33,141 bases of DNA from a bacterium (GTDB taxonomy: Bacteria; Patescibacteriota; Microgenomatia; UBA1400; UBA12108): contig JAJYKS010000007.1 of the NCBI GenBank assembly GCA_021788365.1, forward strand, positions 1 through 33,141. The letters are read 5' to 3'. The notes under the pieces were generated by a model. That model saw only the letters and a list, made by a program, of their open reading frames with translations, was not told the DNA's origin and made no database searches. Of the stretch, positions 1 to 6,342 are shown in pieces. Numbering within the stretch: the first letter of the stretch is position 1; every line of letters begins with the position of its first letter. A program made the position numbers and the translations under genes.

Positions 1-150
1 CCGGGACGGCTGTGCCGCTCCGTAGCTCGAAGAGCGAAGGGCGGTACCACCCTTTATTTATCTTCGTTAGTGACTATTTCGCTAGTCGGACGGGCTATTT
101 AGGCCGGAGCTAAGGAGTTCGCGACGCTCCCTGAATAAGGGGATATTGTA
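1..150 (-). promoter_or_regulatory. Probable T-box leader (antiterminator region) of a gene outside the window
   Basis: Read on the minus strand, positions 55 to 39 give AAAGGGTGGTACCGCCC, which matches the conserved T-box antiterminator motif AGGGTGGNACCGCG. The TGGT bulge would pair with an ACCA tRNA 3' end. Just upstream, a hairpin with arms GACTA and TAGTC (87-72) is placed like stem III. Further upstream are GGAG/CTCC and GGC/GCC hairpins. Downstream, GCTC-TTC-GAGC and a CCGTCCC string (positions 38-1) resemble the terminator side of a T-box. T-boxes sense uncharged tRNA and normally control aminoacyl-tRNA synthetase or amino-acid genes. The controlled gene would begin left of position 1. 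A full stem I with a specifier loop is not clear in the roughly 110 nt before the motif, so it may be a reduced type or a chance match. Confidence 0.6.
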
Positions 151-160
151 CCACGGATTA

Positions 161-484
161 CTATTCTAGCATCTTAACTGCTTCGATGAGATTAGCAATA
201 GTTCCGTGTACTAAATTATTCAATGATTCCTTAACTCTCTTCGCCTCACTTGCACTCGGCATTGTAAGCTTTCTTTGATTGATTCCATTGTGTTGCACAT
301 AGGCCGACAAAGAACTTTCACTTCCAATTAACGCAAAAACAAGTTTATTTTCCAAAAGATCATCGGGTATCACATCACAACCATTCGTCTGGAAATTCCG
401 CACTAAGCCACGCTCTCTCAAAAACCCGCCTAACTCAGAGCTGACAACCCCGTATTCCGGAGCAACACCTTTTTCTCTCGCCAT
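161..484 (-). CDS. Hypothetical protein, 107 aa
   Basis: I do not recognise this family. The protein is soluble, with no signal peptide or membrane segment, and has a mixed composition. Its second half is probably helical (SASEAKRVKESLNNLVHG, then IANLIEAVKML). The ATG at 484 has a good Shine-Dalgarno sequence, AGGAGAG, about six bases upstream (TTAGGAGAGAGGTTTATG), which supports a real gene. It ends at TAG 161, directly before the probable T-box leader on the same strand. Base composition is more AT-rich than the neighbouring secreted-protein genes. Function unknown. Confidence 0.65.
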   Translation of the reverse strand: MAREKGVAPEYGVVSSELGGFLRERGLVRNFQTNGCDVIPDDLLENKLVFALIGSESSLSAYVQHNGINQRKLTMPSASEAKRVKESLNNLVHGTIANLIEAVKMLE

Positions 485-530
485 AAACCTCTCTCCTAAG
501 ATATAACTATCTCCATTCTACCCCACTTGT

Positions 531-819
531 CTACCGTGCAGACTTGCGATGGCCTGAAAGCCCCGCCCCCACCCCCACCGCAACGATTGCCGACACAATG
601 GCGGCAAGTGCTCCGATCCACCAGTACCGGGCAAACGCCGACTCCGAAATGTTTGTCCTCTGGAAGGCTCGGCTAAAAGACGCAGATACCCAAAAGTGTT
701 ATGCAAAGCCCAAACACAAGCACGGCAACAACCGAAGGGATTATTCGTCGCATTGTAAGTACAGATATATGTTTCACGAAGTTTAATCGTACCGTCAGGA
801 GCGTCGCTGTCCAAGTCAT
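531..819 (-). pseudogene. Small two-helix membrane protein gene split by a +1 frame change
   Basis: One minus-strand frame opens at ATG 819 (or an internal ATG at 753) and gives a hydrophobic segment, IIPSVVAVLVFGLCITLLG, ending at TAG 673-675. The next frame (+1) continues without a gap as SRAFQRTNISESAFARYW and a second membrane helix, WIGALAAIVSAIVAVGVGAG, then a basic tail ending at TAG 531-533. Joined at TTT-TAG-C the product is about 95 aa (73 aa from the inner ATG): two helices, a short polar loop and a basic C-terminus. This looks like a real protein and not chance. No Shine-Dalgarno sequence is seen at either ATG. It may be a broken gene, a sequencing error, or a +1 shift at a stop resembling the CTT-TGA-C site of prfB. 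The long frame over 518-853 in this stretch is then a shadow. Confidence 0.4.
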
Positions 820-864
820 ATCTAATATGTAGTAAATACAGTATTTGGTACACTACAGTTATCT

Positions 865-2265
865 ATGATAAAAAACATATGCGGCATGAGCCTTGTACTC
901 GCCGTCATACTTCTCAACCCTACACCAACCCACGCCGGCAGCACCGGACAACTCAGAACCACCACCATGACCGCAGTTACGAGTAGCGCGGGTGACAACA
1001 ACGGTTTCGAGACTACCTACGGTACGACGACACCCAAAGACACAACCACCACTAACACGGCAGGTATCGAAAGCGTGAACTCAGGTACCGCGGCAAGCAC
1101 GAGCTGTGCCCTTCCCAACACCAGCTCCGACCAGGCGATTTTCAGCAACTTCAACGTCTCTCTGCCAGCTGGTGCCGTAATCACGGGTATTACTGTCACC
1201 ATCCGCGGCCACTACGATAGCGCGACGGGTACAAACACATTTTGTACGTTCCTCTCTCCCGACGGAGGGTCCACCTGGACTGCCGGTCAAAAGACCGGCG
1301 ACGTCAATGCCTCTGACGTAACCAACACTCTCGGCGGCACGAGTAACTTGTGGGGCCGATCCAACTGGTCGGCCTCCGAGGTAAACAACACCAACTTCCG
1401 CCTGCGCCTCATGACCCTGGTGGCGAGTACTTCCCGCGATGCGTTTATCGACTATCTAGCCATCACCGTATCCTACAATTCACCGCCAAATCCACCAGGC
1501 ATGTACAACCCAACAAACGGTGAAACCGATGTCTCGACTACCCCCGAGCTCCAATTTAGTGCCAGCGACCCCGACGGCGACAACCTCGGATACAAAGTGG
1601 TTATCTATTCCGACTCCGGCTGCTCATCCGCCCTACAAACATATGACCAGGCAGTAAGTAGCGCCGGTTGGATAGGGCAAAACGCTACATGCGTCAATAG
1701 CCCCACCAGCTGCTATGGTTCCAGCATCACCGCAGGTCTCACTCTACAATCGGCACTTAGCTCTGGAACCGAGTACTGGTGGCGAGCCTCGGCCTTTGAC
1801 CCCGACGGGAGCGGAGTAGTTATCGACGCCACCTCGTGCAACAGCTTCACCACCCTCTCCCCCATTATCTCTGTCTCTTTGACCTCATCGGGGACTATCT
1901 CGTACGGCTTCCTCGGACCAGGAGCACAAAAAAATACAACCACAAATGGTATAAGCGCCACACAGACCGTGCAAAACGACGGCAACGTGCTAGAAGATCT
2001 AACCATTAAGACAACAAATGCTACGGGGGGTATACCGTGGTCTCTCGGAGAAAGCGCTGGCACAAATATGTTCGTCCACGAGTTCTCGACAAATAGCGGC
2101 GGAGCATGGACAAAATTTTCCGCTGCCGATACGTACCAATCATTGATTTCTAACCTGGGAGCGGGGAGCACACAAGACATTGATTTCCGTCTCACGGGTC
2201 CCACAGCAAGTACCGACCTCCTCGAGAAGACTATTACCGTCACCATCCTTGCCGCCCAGCACTAA
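865..2265 (+). CDS. Secreted multi-domain surface protein with a C-terminal WxL-like domain
   Basis: 466 aa. A signal peptide is evident (basic start, hydrophobic GMSLVLAVILL, cleavage after THA at about residue 24). Residues about 30-205 form a beta-rich domain with aromatic motifs such as GGSTWT and WGRSNW, a type common in secreted proteins of Patescibacteria. Residues about 208-330 look like an Ig/FN3-type module (PPNPPGMYNPTNGETDVST, ASDPDGD, YWWRASAFDPDG). Residues about 333-466 form a beta-sandwich with TQTVQNDGNV and PWSLGESAG. The W-x-L in the latter recalls the first motif of Firmicutes WxL cell-wall-binding domains. The same C-terminal domain makes up most of the next gene, so the two are paralogues there. 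It has no sorting motif or C-terminal helix, so attachment probably depends on a partner such as the membrane protein at 2896. No catalytic residues are apparent. Confidence 0.8.
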   Translation: MIKNICGMSLVLAVILLNPTPTHAGSTGQLRTTTMTAVTSSAGDNNGFETTYGTTTPKDTTTTNTAGIESVNSGTAASTSCALPNTSSDQAIFSNFNVSLPAGAVITGITVTIRGHYDSATGTNTFCTFLSPDGGSTWTAGQKTGDVNASDVTNTLGGTSNLWGRSNWSASEVNNTNFRLRLMTLVASTSRDAFIDYLAITVSYNSPPNPPGMYNPTNGETDVSTTPELQFSASDPDGDNLGYKVVIYSDSGCSSALQTYDQAVSSAGWIGQNATCVNSPTSCYGSSITAGLTLQSALSSGTEYWWRASAFDPDGSGVVIDATSCNSFTTLSPIISVSLTSSGTISYGFLGPGAQKNTTTNGISATQTVQNDGNVLEDLTIKTTNATGGIPWSLGESAGTNMFVHEFSTNSGGAWTKFSAADTYQSLISNLGAGSTQDIDFRLTGPTASTDLLEKTITVTILAAQH

Positions 2266-2271
2266 TTCTGC

Positions 2272-2299
2272 TTGACAATAGTAGTAAATTTGCCATACT
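2272..2299 (+). promoter_or_regulatory. Sigma-70-type promoter of the 2350 gene
   Basis: A perfect -35 TTGACA (2272-2277) is followed after 16 bases by CATACT (2294-2299). The predicted transcript starts near 2306 and carries an AT-rich leader of about 45 bases with AAGGAAA before the ATG at 2350. This separates the 865 gene from the downstream group. Confidence 0.65.
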
Positions 2300-2349
2300 A
2301 AAAAATAGTTTCATATACAAGTTAGTTTTAATAAAAAAGGAAACAATAT

Positions 2350-2880
2350 ATGAGCCGCAATATGAGCGCTATTGTCGTAAACTTGGGGCTCGCCGGCATT
2401 GTCGCGCTTGCATCTGCTGGGGTTGCCCTTGCAGGAACAACGGCCCAGATTTCCGCAACCGTGACCGCCCAAAACGTTTCCATCACCCTTACTTCGGACG
2501 GCTCCGTTGCCTACGGGACACAATCGTTGAGTAATACTCCGGACACGACAACGGGAACATATGGAGTAGACGACACTCAAACTGTCCAAAACAACGGTAA
2601 CGTGGCCGAAGATTTTACCATCCAGGGTGCCAACTCAACCAACTGGTCCCTCGCGGCAACAGCTGGCGCCAATCAATACGGATACAAGTTCTGTACAACA
2701 ACCTGCGACACGACTCCCAGCTGGACGAGTATGAACAACGCTACTGGCGTATCACTGTCAACATCGGTCGGCGCCGGGAGCAGCAAAGATGTAGACTTCC
2801 AACTCCTCATGCCCACCTCCGACTCATCGGGGTATGCAGAACAGTCGTTTAACGTGACCATAACCGCTGCTGCCTCGTAG
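2350..2880 (+). CDS. Small secreted WxL-like surface protein
   Basis: 176 aa. Signal peptide: NMSAIVVNLGLAGIVALAS with cleavage after ALA at about residue 29. The mature protein is one beta-rich domain containing DDTQTVQNNGNVAEDFTI and NWSLAATAG. It aligns by eye with the last 130 residues of the 865 product (TQTVQNDGNV, PWSLGESAG, then VGAGSSKDVDFQL against LGAGSTQDIDFRL). The N/P-W-S-L stretch resembles the first W-x-L motif of WxL domains, but the usual second motif near the C-terminus is not evident, so membership is tentative. A Cys pair (FCTTTCDT) may form a disulphide. The ATG at 2350 fits the AAGGA ribosome site eight bases upstream. A DUF916-like membrane protein follows 16 bases later, matching the WxL/partner gene order. 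Confidence 0.75.
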   Translation: MSRNMSAIVVNLGLAGIVALASAGVALAGTTAQISATVTAQNVSITLTSDGSVAYGTQSLSNTPDTTTGTYGVDDTQTVQNNGNVAEDFTIQGANSTNWSLAATAGANQYGYKFCTTTCDTTPSWTSMNNATGVSLSTSVGAGSSKDVDFQLLMPTSDSSGYAEQSFNVTITAAAS

Positions 2881-2895
2881 GCGTAGAGAGATACG

Positions 2896-3504
2896 ATGTA
2901 CATAAAATGGACTAGCCTGCTTGTTGCGACCGCCATTGCGACCAGTGTCTCCCCCGCCCTTGCACGCCTCGGCGTCGGTGTAGCAACGGGAAAAATCGAG
3001 ATAAAAGAGACCTTGCATCCAGGTAGTGTCTACCGCTTACCGCCCTTTACTGTGGTTAATACCGGTGACGAGCCGTCCGACTACACGGTTGGCATCTCAC
3101 AACTCCAAGGACAGCGCGAGCTCTCCCCCAATCCGGCGTGGTTCTCCTACTCGCCAGCCACATTTTCCCTCGATCCCGGTGCAACCCGCGCGGTCACGGT
3201 TACCCTCGCCATTCCTGTTCGGGGCGTAACCCCAGGAACATACTTTGCCTACCTGAGCGCTCACCCCGCAACCAAAGTGCAGGGTGGCTCGTCGGTGGGT
3301 ATCGCCGCCGCCGCCAAGCTGTACTTCAGCGTCGCCCCTGCCAATATATTCGCGAGTCTATACTACCGCATTCGTTCCCTGTGGCAGGATTATCTGCCAT
3401 GGAGCAATGTTGTCGCTGCGGTCATGGTTGGCAGCCTCATACTCGTCTACCTGCGCCATACCTTTAGCTTTACCATCCGGAAAAAGCAGGAAAAGAATGA
3501 ATGA
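2896..3504 (+). CDS. Membrane-anchored DUF916-like (WxL-interacting type) protein
   Basis: 202 aa. Signal peptide at residues 1-23 (LLVATAIATSVSPALA). One extracellular beta-sandwich follows (about 25-155) with IEIKETLHPGSVYRLPPFTVVN, WFSYSPATFSLDPGATRAV and GTYFAYLSAHP. Then come a membrane helix (about 173-190, VVAAVMVGSLILVYL) and a basic cytosolic tail (FTIRKKQEKNE). Signal peptide, DUF916-type sandwich, single helix and basic tail is the plan of WxL-interacting proteins in Firmicutes, where a second domain (DUF3324) is usually present; here there seems to be only one. It probably holds the neighbouring secreted proteins at the membrane. The TGA stop overlaps the next start (ATGA), which indicates translational coupling. 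Confidence 0.75.
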   Translation: MYIKWTSLLVATAIATSVSPALARLGVGVATGKIEIKETLHPGSVYRLPPFTVVNTGDEPSDYTVGISQLQGQRELSPNPAWFSYSPATFSLDPGATRAVTVTLAIPVRGVTPGTYFAYLSAHPATKVQGGSSVGIAAAAKLYFSVAPANIFASLYYRIRSLWQDYLPWSNVVAAVMVGSLILVYLRHTFSFTIRKKQEKNE

Positions 3505-4112
3505 ACCTTCGCGCTCCCGCCGCCGCTGTCATCCTTGTTTTCCTCTGTACTAGTACGCTCGCTCATGCCGCGACTTCTCGCACCATACACACAACGGTGG
3601 GGGTAAACGTCTGCGGGAATGGCGCGGTCGAACGGCCAGCCGAAGATTGCGAAGGCAGCAACCTCCACGGTGGGACATGCCAAAATCAAGGATACGGTCC
3701 TGGCACCCTCACCTGCGATATAGCCTGCAGCTACGACACCTTCGGATGTGCCTCCCCCTCGCCGCATCCCTCGCCATCACCATCCTCATCTCCCACACCT
3801 ACAGCTACCGCCACTACCACGACAAACAACTCGAGCGACAGCGAGGCCCCGCCGGTAGGCAGCGGCAGGGCCAGTACCGTACCCATCGAAGTAGTGGCAC
3901 CACGCCTCCCCACACCCCTTGCCGCGCTTGACCCCAACGGCGACGGTACTATCTCAATAGCAGAGCTTTATACAACCGTCAAAAGCTGGGTAGGTAGTTG
4001 GCGAGCAAGCATTGGATCAGAAGGAAAAACTACGATAGCTTGCGATATCAACGGCGACAAATCGTGCGACATCATCGACTTGTCTTTATTGCTATACTAT
4101 ATTGAAAGATAA
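3501..4112 (+). CDS. Secreted cysteine-rich protein with a C-terminal dockerin
   Basis: 203 aa. Signal peptide ends near TLAHA (residue 23). Residues about 38-83 form a Cys-rich module starting VCGNGAVERPAEDCEGS and ending CSYDTFGC, a motif seen in many secreted bacterial proteins. A Pro/Ser/Thr-rich linker follows (about 84-130). The C-terminus carries two dockerin-type calcium loops, DPNGDGTISIAE (about 143-154) and DINGDKSCDIID (about 183-194), separated by a helix; the spacing and D-x-N-x-D pattern fit a type I dockerin. Dockerins bind cohesins, and the next gene encodes a cohesin-like domain, so a pairing between them is the natural inference. The start overlaps the upstream stop by four bases, with AGGAAAAG before it. 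No catalytic domain is seen. Confidence 0.8.
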   Translation: MNLRAPAAAVILVFLCTSTLAHAATSRTIHTTVGVNVCGNGAVERPAEDCEGSNLHGGTCQNQGYGPGTLTCDIACSYDTFGCASPSPHPSPSPSSSPTPTATATTTTNNSSDSEAPPVGSGRASTVPIEVVAPRLPTPLAALDPNGDGTISIAELYTTVKSWVGSWRASIGSEGKTTIACDINGDKSCDIIDLSLLLYYIER

Positions 4113-4127
4113 ATACTTATCGGAGCG

Positions 4128-5120
4128 ATGGTGATGTCGATCTGGGCTGTGTGTAAACAAGTTCTATTTATATGCATCGCTATACTCATCTCGTGGGTCG
4201 GTGTCCACGTGGTTGCCATATTCGGACTCTTTTTTGCAGCGGCTATCCCCATCCTCTATCTCTTCTTCACTCCAGCCATACCCTGCTTTTGGTGTCGCAT
4301 AACCGGCGCTACGCACAAGGGTCACCATGGCCTGATAGACGCTGGACTCATGCTAGTCGCAACCGCAGTCGCGATCAGCTTGGTATACCTCGAAGCGCGC
4401 ATACTCTCCTACGTAGGTTTCCCCCCAACCCCAAAAACGGTAAGTTTCGTGATCCCCGCCCATAATCAATATAAGCTCGGAGAAGTATTTCCCATGAAAA
4501 TAGAAGTGTCGGGCGCCAAACAGCCGGTAAACGCCGTCCAAGCCGACCTAGGATTTGACCCCGGGAAACTCGAGGTTGTAAGCATAACAACCGACGAGTC
4601 GTTTGCCAAACTTTTTGTCCAGAAAGAATTTAGCAACACCCTAGGCTACGCACGACTAACCGGCGGATTGCCGAACCCCGGCTTCTCAGGAGAAGTTGGC
4701 ACGTTTGGTACCGTCTACTTCCGCGGCAAGGTAGCTGGCCTCGCCGAAGTCACCTTCCTCCCGACATCTATGGTACTTGCCAACGATGGCCGCGGCACAA
4801 ACGTCCTGAAAGATTTTGCGACCGCGAGCTACCTCATCACCCCAGAAAAAGTGAGCGCCGCCGAGCAACAAATGGAAGAGTCATTGGTAAACGCCAAGAC
4901 GCCGGTCTTGGGAACCGAAACACAAGCGCAGATGACCTTTTATGACGACGCACCACCCGCTGCGTTTGCAGAGGATAAGGGCACCGTCCTTGGCACAACT
5001 ACCACTACCGTCCCCTCCCAAGATGATCCGTTATCATGGCTCGGTTCCCTTGATCTTAGTATCGTCAAGTTTTGGCAAAGCGTAGGTAGTGCCCTCCTCT
5101 CACTTTTTTCTCCGCAGTAA
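4128..5120 (+). CDS. Membrane-anchored cohesin-domain protein
   Basis: 330 aa. The N-terminal third has two to three membrane helices (about 8-50 and 73-90), with a CFWC cysteine pair and a His-containing stretch (THKGHHG) between them. Residues about 103-240 are a cohesin/carbohydrate-binding-like sandwich: VIPAHNQYKLGEVFPMKIEV, the typical ADLGFDPGKLEVVS strand, GEVGTFGTVYFRGKVAG, then ANDGRGTNVL. A Thr/Pro-rich tail ends in a moderately hydrophobic segment (LSIVKFWQSVGSALLSLF). In cellulosome-like systems a cohesin receives dockerin-bearing proteins, and the preceding gene encodes one. ATG 4134 may be the true start, because GGAG lies eight bases before it but only two before 4128. Cohesin assignment is by motif, without a search. 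Confidence 0.75.
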   Translation: MVMSIWAVCKQVLFICIAILISWVGVHVVAIFGLFFAAAIPILYLFFTPAIPCFWCRITGATHKGHHGLIDAGLMLVATAVAISLVYLEARILSYVGFPPTPKTVSFVIPAHNQYKLGEVFPMKIEVSGAKQPVNAVQADLGFDPGKLEVVSITTDESFAKLFVQKEFSNTLGYARLTGGLPNPGFSGEVGTFGTVYFRGKVAGLAEVTFLPTSMVLANDGRGTNVLKDFATASYLITPEKVSAAEQQMEESLVNAKTPVLGTETQAQMTFYDDAPPAAFAEDKGTVLGTTTTTVPSQDDPLSWLGSLDLSIVKFWQSVGSALLSLFSPQ

Positions 5121-5148
5121 GTAGCTGCTAGCTACTAGCTGTAGAGAA
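5121..5148. repeat. Short 7-bp-period array (CTAGCTN)
   Basis: Directly after the TAA of the cohesin gene the sequence reads as heptamers GTAGCTG, CTAGCTA, CTAGCTG, TAGAGAA. The segment also folds as a hairpin (GTAGC-TGCTA-GCTAC). It could serve as a weak terminator or a regulator site, but it shares its period and CTAG core with the larger array at 13871-13968. Confidence 0.55.
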
Positions 5149-5170
5149 AAAATAGCTTATATAGTGTAAT

Positions 5171-5416
5171 TTGGGCGCTATGGGTAAACCGCGAAAGCCG
5201 AATAAAGAGCTGCGCAAACACTTCGGACGCCGCGTCCGCGAGCTACGGAAAGCTCGTGGCTATTCGCAGGAAGAGCTCGGGTTTCGCACCAACATCCACC
5301 GCACCTACATCGGCTCCGTCGAGCGCGGAGAACAGAATATTTCTTTAGACAACATCGGCCGGTTGGCAAAAGCTCTCGGCGTCCCACTTCACGATCTATT
5401 CGAGAAGGTTTCGTAG
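5171..5416 (+). CDS. Xre/Cro-family HTH transcriptional regulator
   Basis: 81 aa (78 aa from the ATG at 5180; 5171 is a TTG). The whole protein is an HTH_3 domain: RRVRELRKARGYSQEELG, then the recognition region RTYIGSVERGEQNISLDNI, then LAKALGVPLHDLF. The HRTYIG-x-VERGE-x-N wording is like small controller proteins of restriction-modification systems and other stand-alone Xre repressors, but no restriction or methylase gene is present here. It is a single-gene unit between the cohesin gene and the convergent hydrolase gene. No clear Shine-Dalgarno sequence is seen. TATAGT at 5160-5165 could be its -10, giving a very short leader. Its targets cannot be told from the sequence. Confidence 0.85.
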   Translation: MGAMGKPRKPNKELRKHFGRRVRELRKARGYSQEELGFRTNIHRTYIGSVERGEQNISLDNIGRLAKALGVPLHDLFEKVS

Positions 5417-5420
5417 ATCG

Positions 5421-6335
5421 CTACGGCAACTCTGTCACCACATCACCCTCCTTATCGGTTCGCATAATCGTTGCCCCCACCATACCCAAGCGGTCGAGCA
5501 CGTCCGGTGTGGGGTGTCCATACGCATTCCCCAGACCAACAGAGATGACGGCTACGGTTGGTTGCAATATCCCCAAAAACTCCAGGGAAGAAGAATATTT
5601 TGACCCATGGTGACCTACTTTGAGGTAGTCTATTTTACCCAGCACACCCTCCGCCAGCATATCTTTTTCCTCTGGTACTCCAGAGTCGCCGGTAAAAAGC
5701 GCCCTATAACTATCGCTCGTAAGGAGAAGTACGACTGATCTGGTATTAGTTTCTACCTTTTTGGCACTCGCTCCCAGTATCTGCTCACGCGCGGAGGAAT
5801 CGATATTACCCGCGACAGCCGCAACATATCGCATGTCGGTATCTGGCGGCCATAGCACGCGGAAGGTGAAAGCAGCCACACCCCCGCGATCGTGTACAGC
5901 GATAGTATTACCAGCGGCAACAGCCGCGACCGGTACCCGCCTCTCACGCAAAATTGCCGTCAGGTGGATAAGTGTACTGCTCTCCTGTACTCCATCTGCC
6001 ATAGCAAACTGCAGCGTACTATATCGCTCCAGTACAGCCACCACCCCAGTCATGTGGTCGTAGTCCGTATTGGTGAGGACTATAAGCTCCACCTTTCTAT
6101 CCCAAAACGGCATATGGCGCGACAGACAGGTAAGCACCTTTTGCGAGCTCGGCCCGCCATCGATAAGAACTTGCACGCTGCCGCGGATGAGGAGTATGGC
6201 GTCCCCCTGCCCCACATCGCAAGCGATGATCCTGGTTTTCCCATCCGGCAGTTGCGACGCCACGAGTATTGCTAACCCCAAAACCAGACCTACAGCGTAG
6301 TAAACTAGCTTTTTTGCTTTCCTCTGGTCCCACAT
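5421..6335 (-). CDS. ComEC-type metallo-beta-lactamase-fold hydrolase (stand-alone C-terminal part of ComEC)
   Basis: 304 aa from ATG 6335, chosen because AGGA lies six bases upstream (a TTG at 6359 would add eight residues). One N-terminal membrane helix (LVYYAVGLVLGLAILVAS) is followed by the hydrolase: DVGQGDAILLIRG, VLIDGGP, the metal-binding region LTNTDYDHMTG, TGDSGVPEEKDML, YLKVGHHGSKYSSS, and a C-terminal YGHPTPDVLDRLG with RTDKEGDV. In ComEC/Rec2 this domain is fused behind the channel and is thought to degrade or handle the non-transported strand at the membrane. Here it is a separate gene seven bases after comEC. The usual H-x-D-x-D-H motif reads N-T-D-Y-D-H, so the first His is Asn, which may lower metal binding. 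Other motifs are intact. Confidence 0.88.
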   Translation of the reverse strand: MWDQRKAKKLVYYAVGLVLGLAILVASQLPDGKTRIIACDVGQGDAILLIRGSVQVLIDGGPSSQKVLTCLSRHMPFWDRKVELIVLTNTDYDHMTGVVAVLERYSTLQFAMADGVQESSTLIHLTAILRERRVPVAAVAAGNTIAVHDRGGVAAFTFRVLWPPDTDMRYVAAVAGNIDSSAREQILGASAKKVETNTRSVVLLLTSDSYRALFTGDSGVPEEKDMLAEGVLGKIDYLKVGHHGSKYSSSLEFLGILQPTVAVISVGLGNAYGHPTPDVLDRLGMVGATIMRTDKEGDVVTELP

Positions 6336-6342
6336 ATAAGTC

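Noticed and set aside
544-786. 80-codon plus-strand frame
   Set aside because: No ribosome site, odd composition, and antisense to the two-helix membrane frame.
518-853. 111-codon minus-strand frame in the 485-864 gap
   Set aside because: It lacks membrane or domain character, and its Arg/Gly-rich second half is a frame-shadow of the better two-helix protein read in the two other minus frames.
1713-2246. 177-codon minus-strand frame inside the 865 gene
   Set aside because: It is antisense to a paralogous WxL-like domain conserved in the 2350 product, so the plus frame is the real one.
5171-5416. Controller of a restriction-modification system
   Set aside because: The HTH resembles such controllers, but there is no methylase or nuclease gene nearby.
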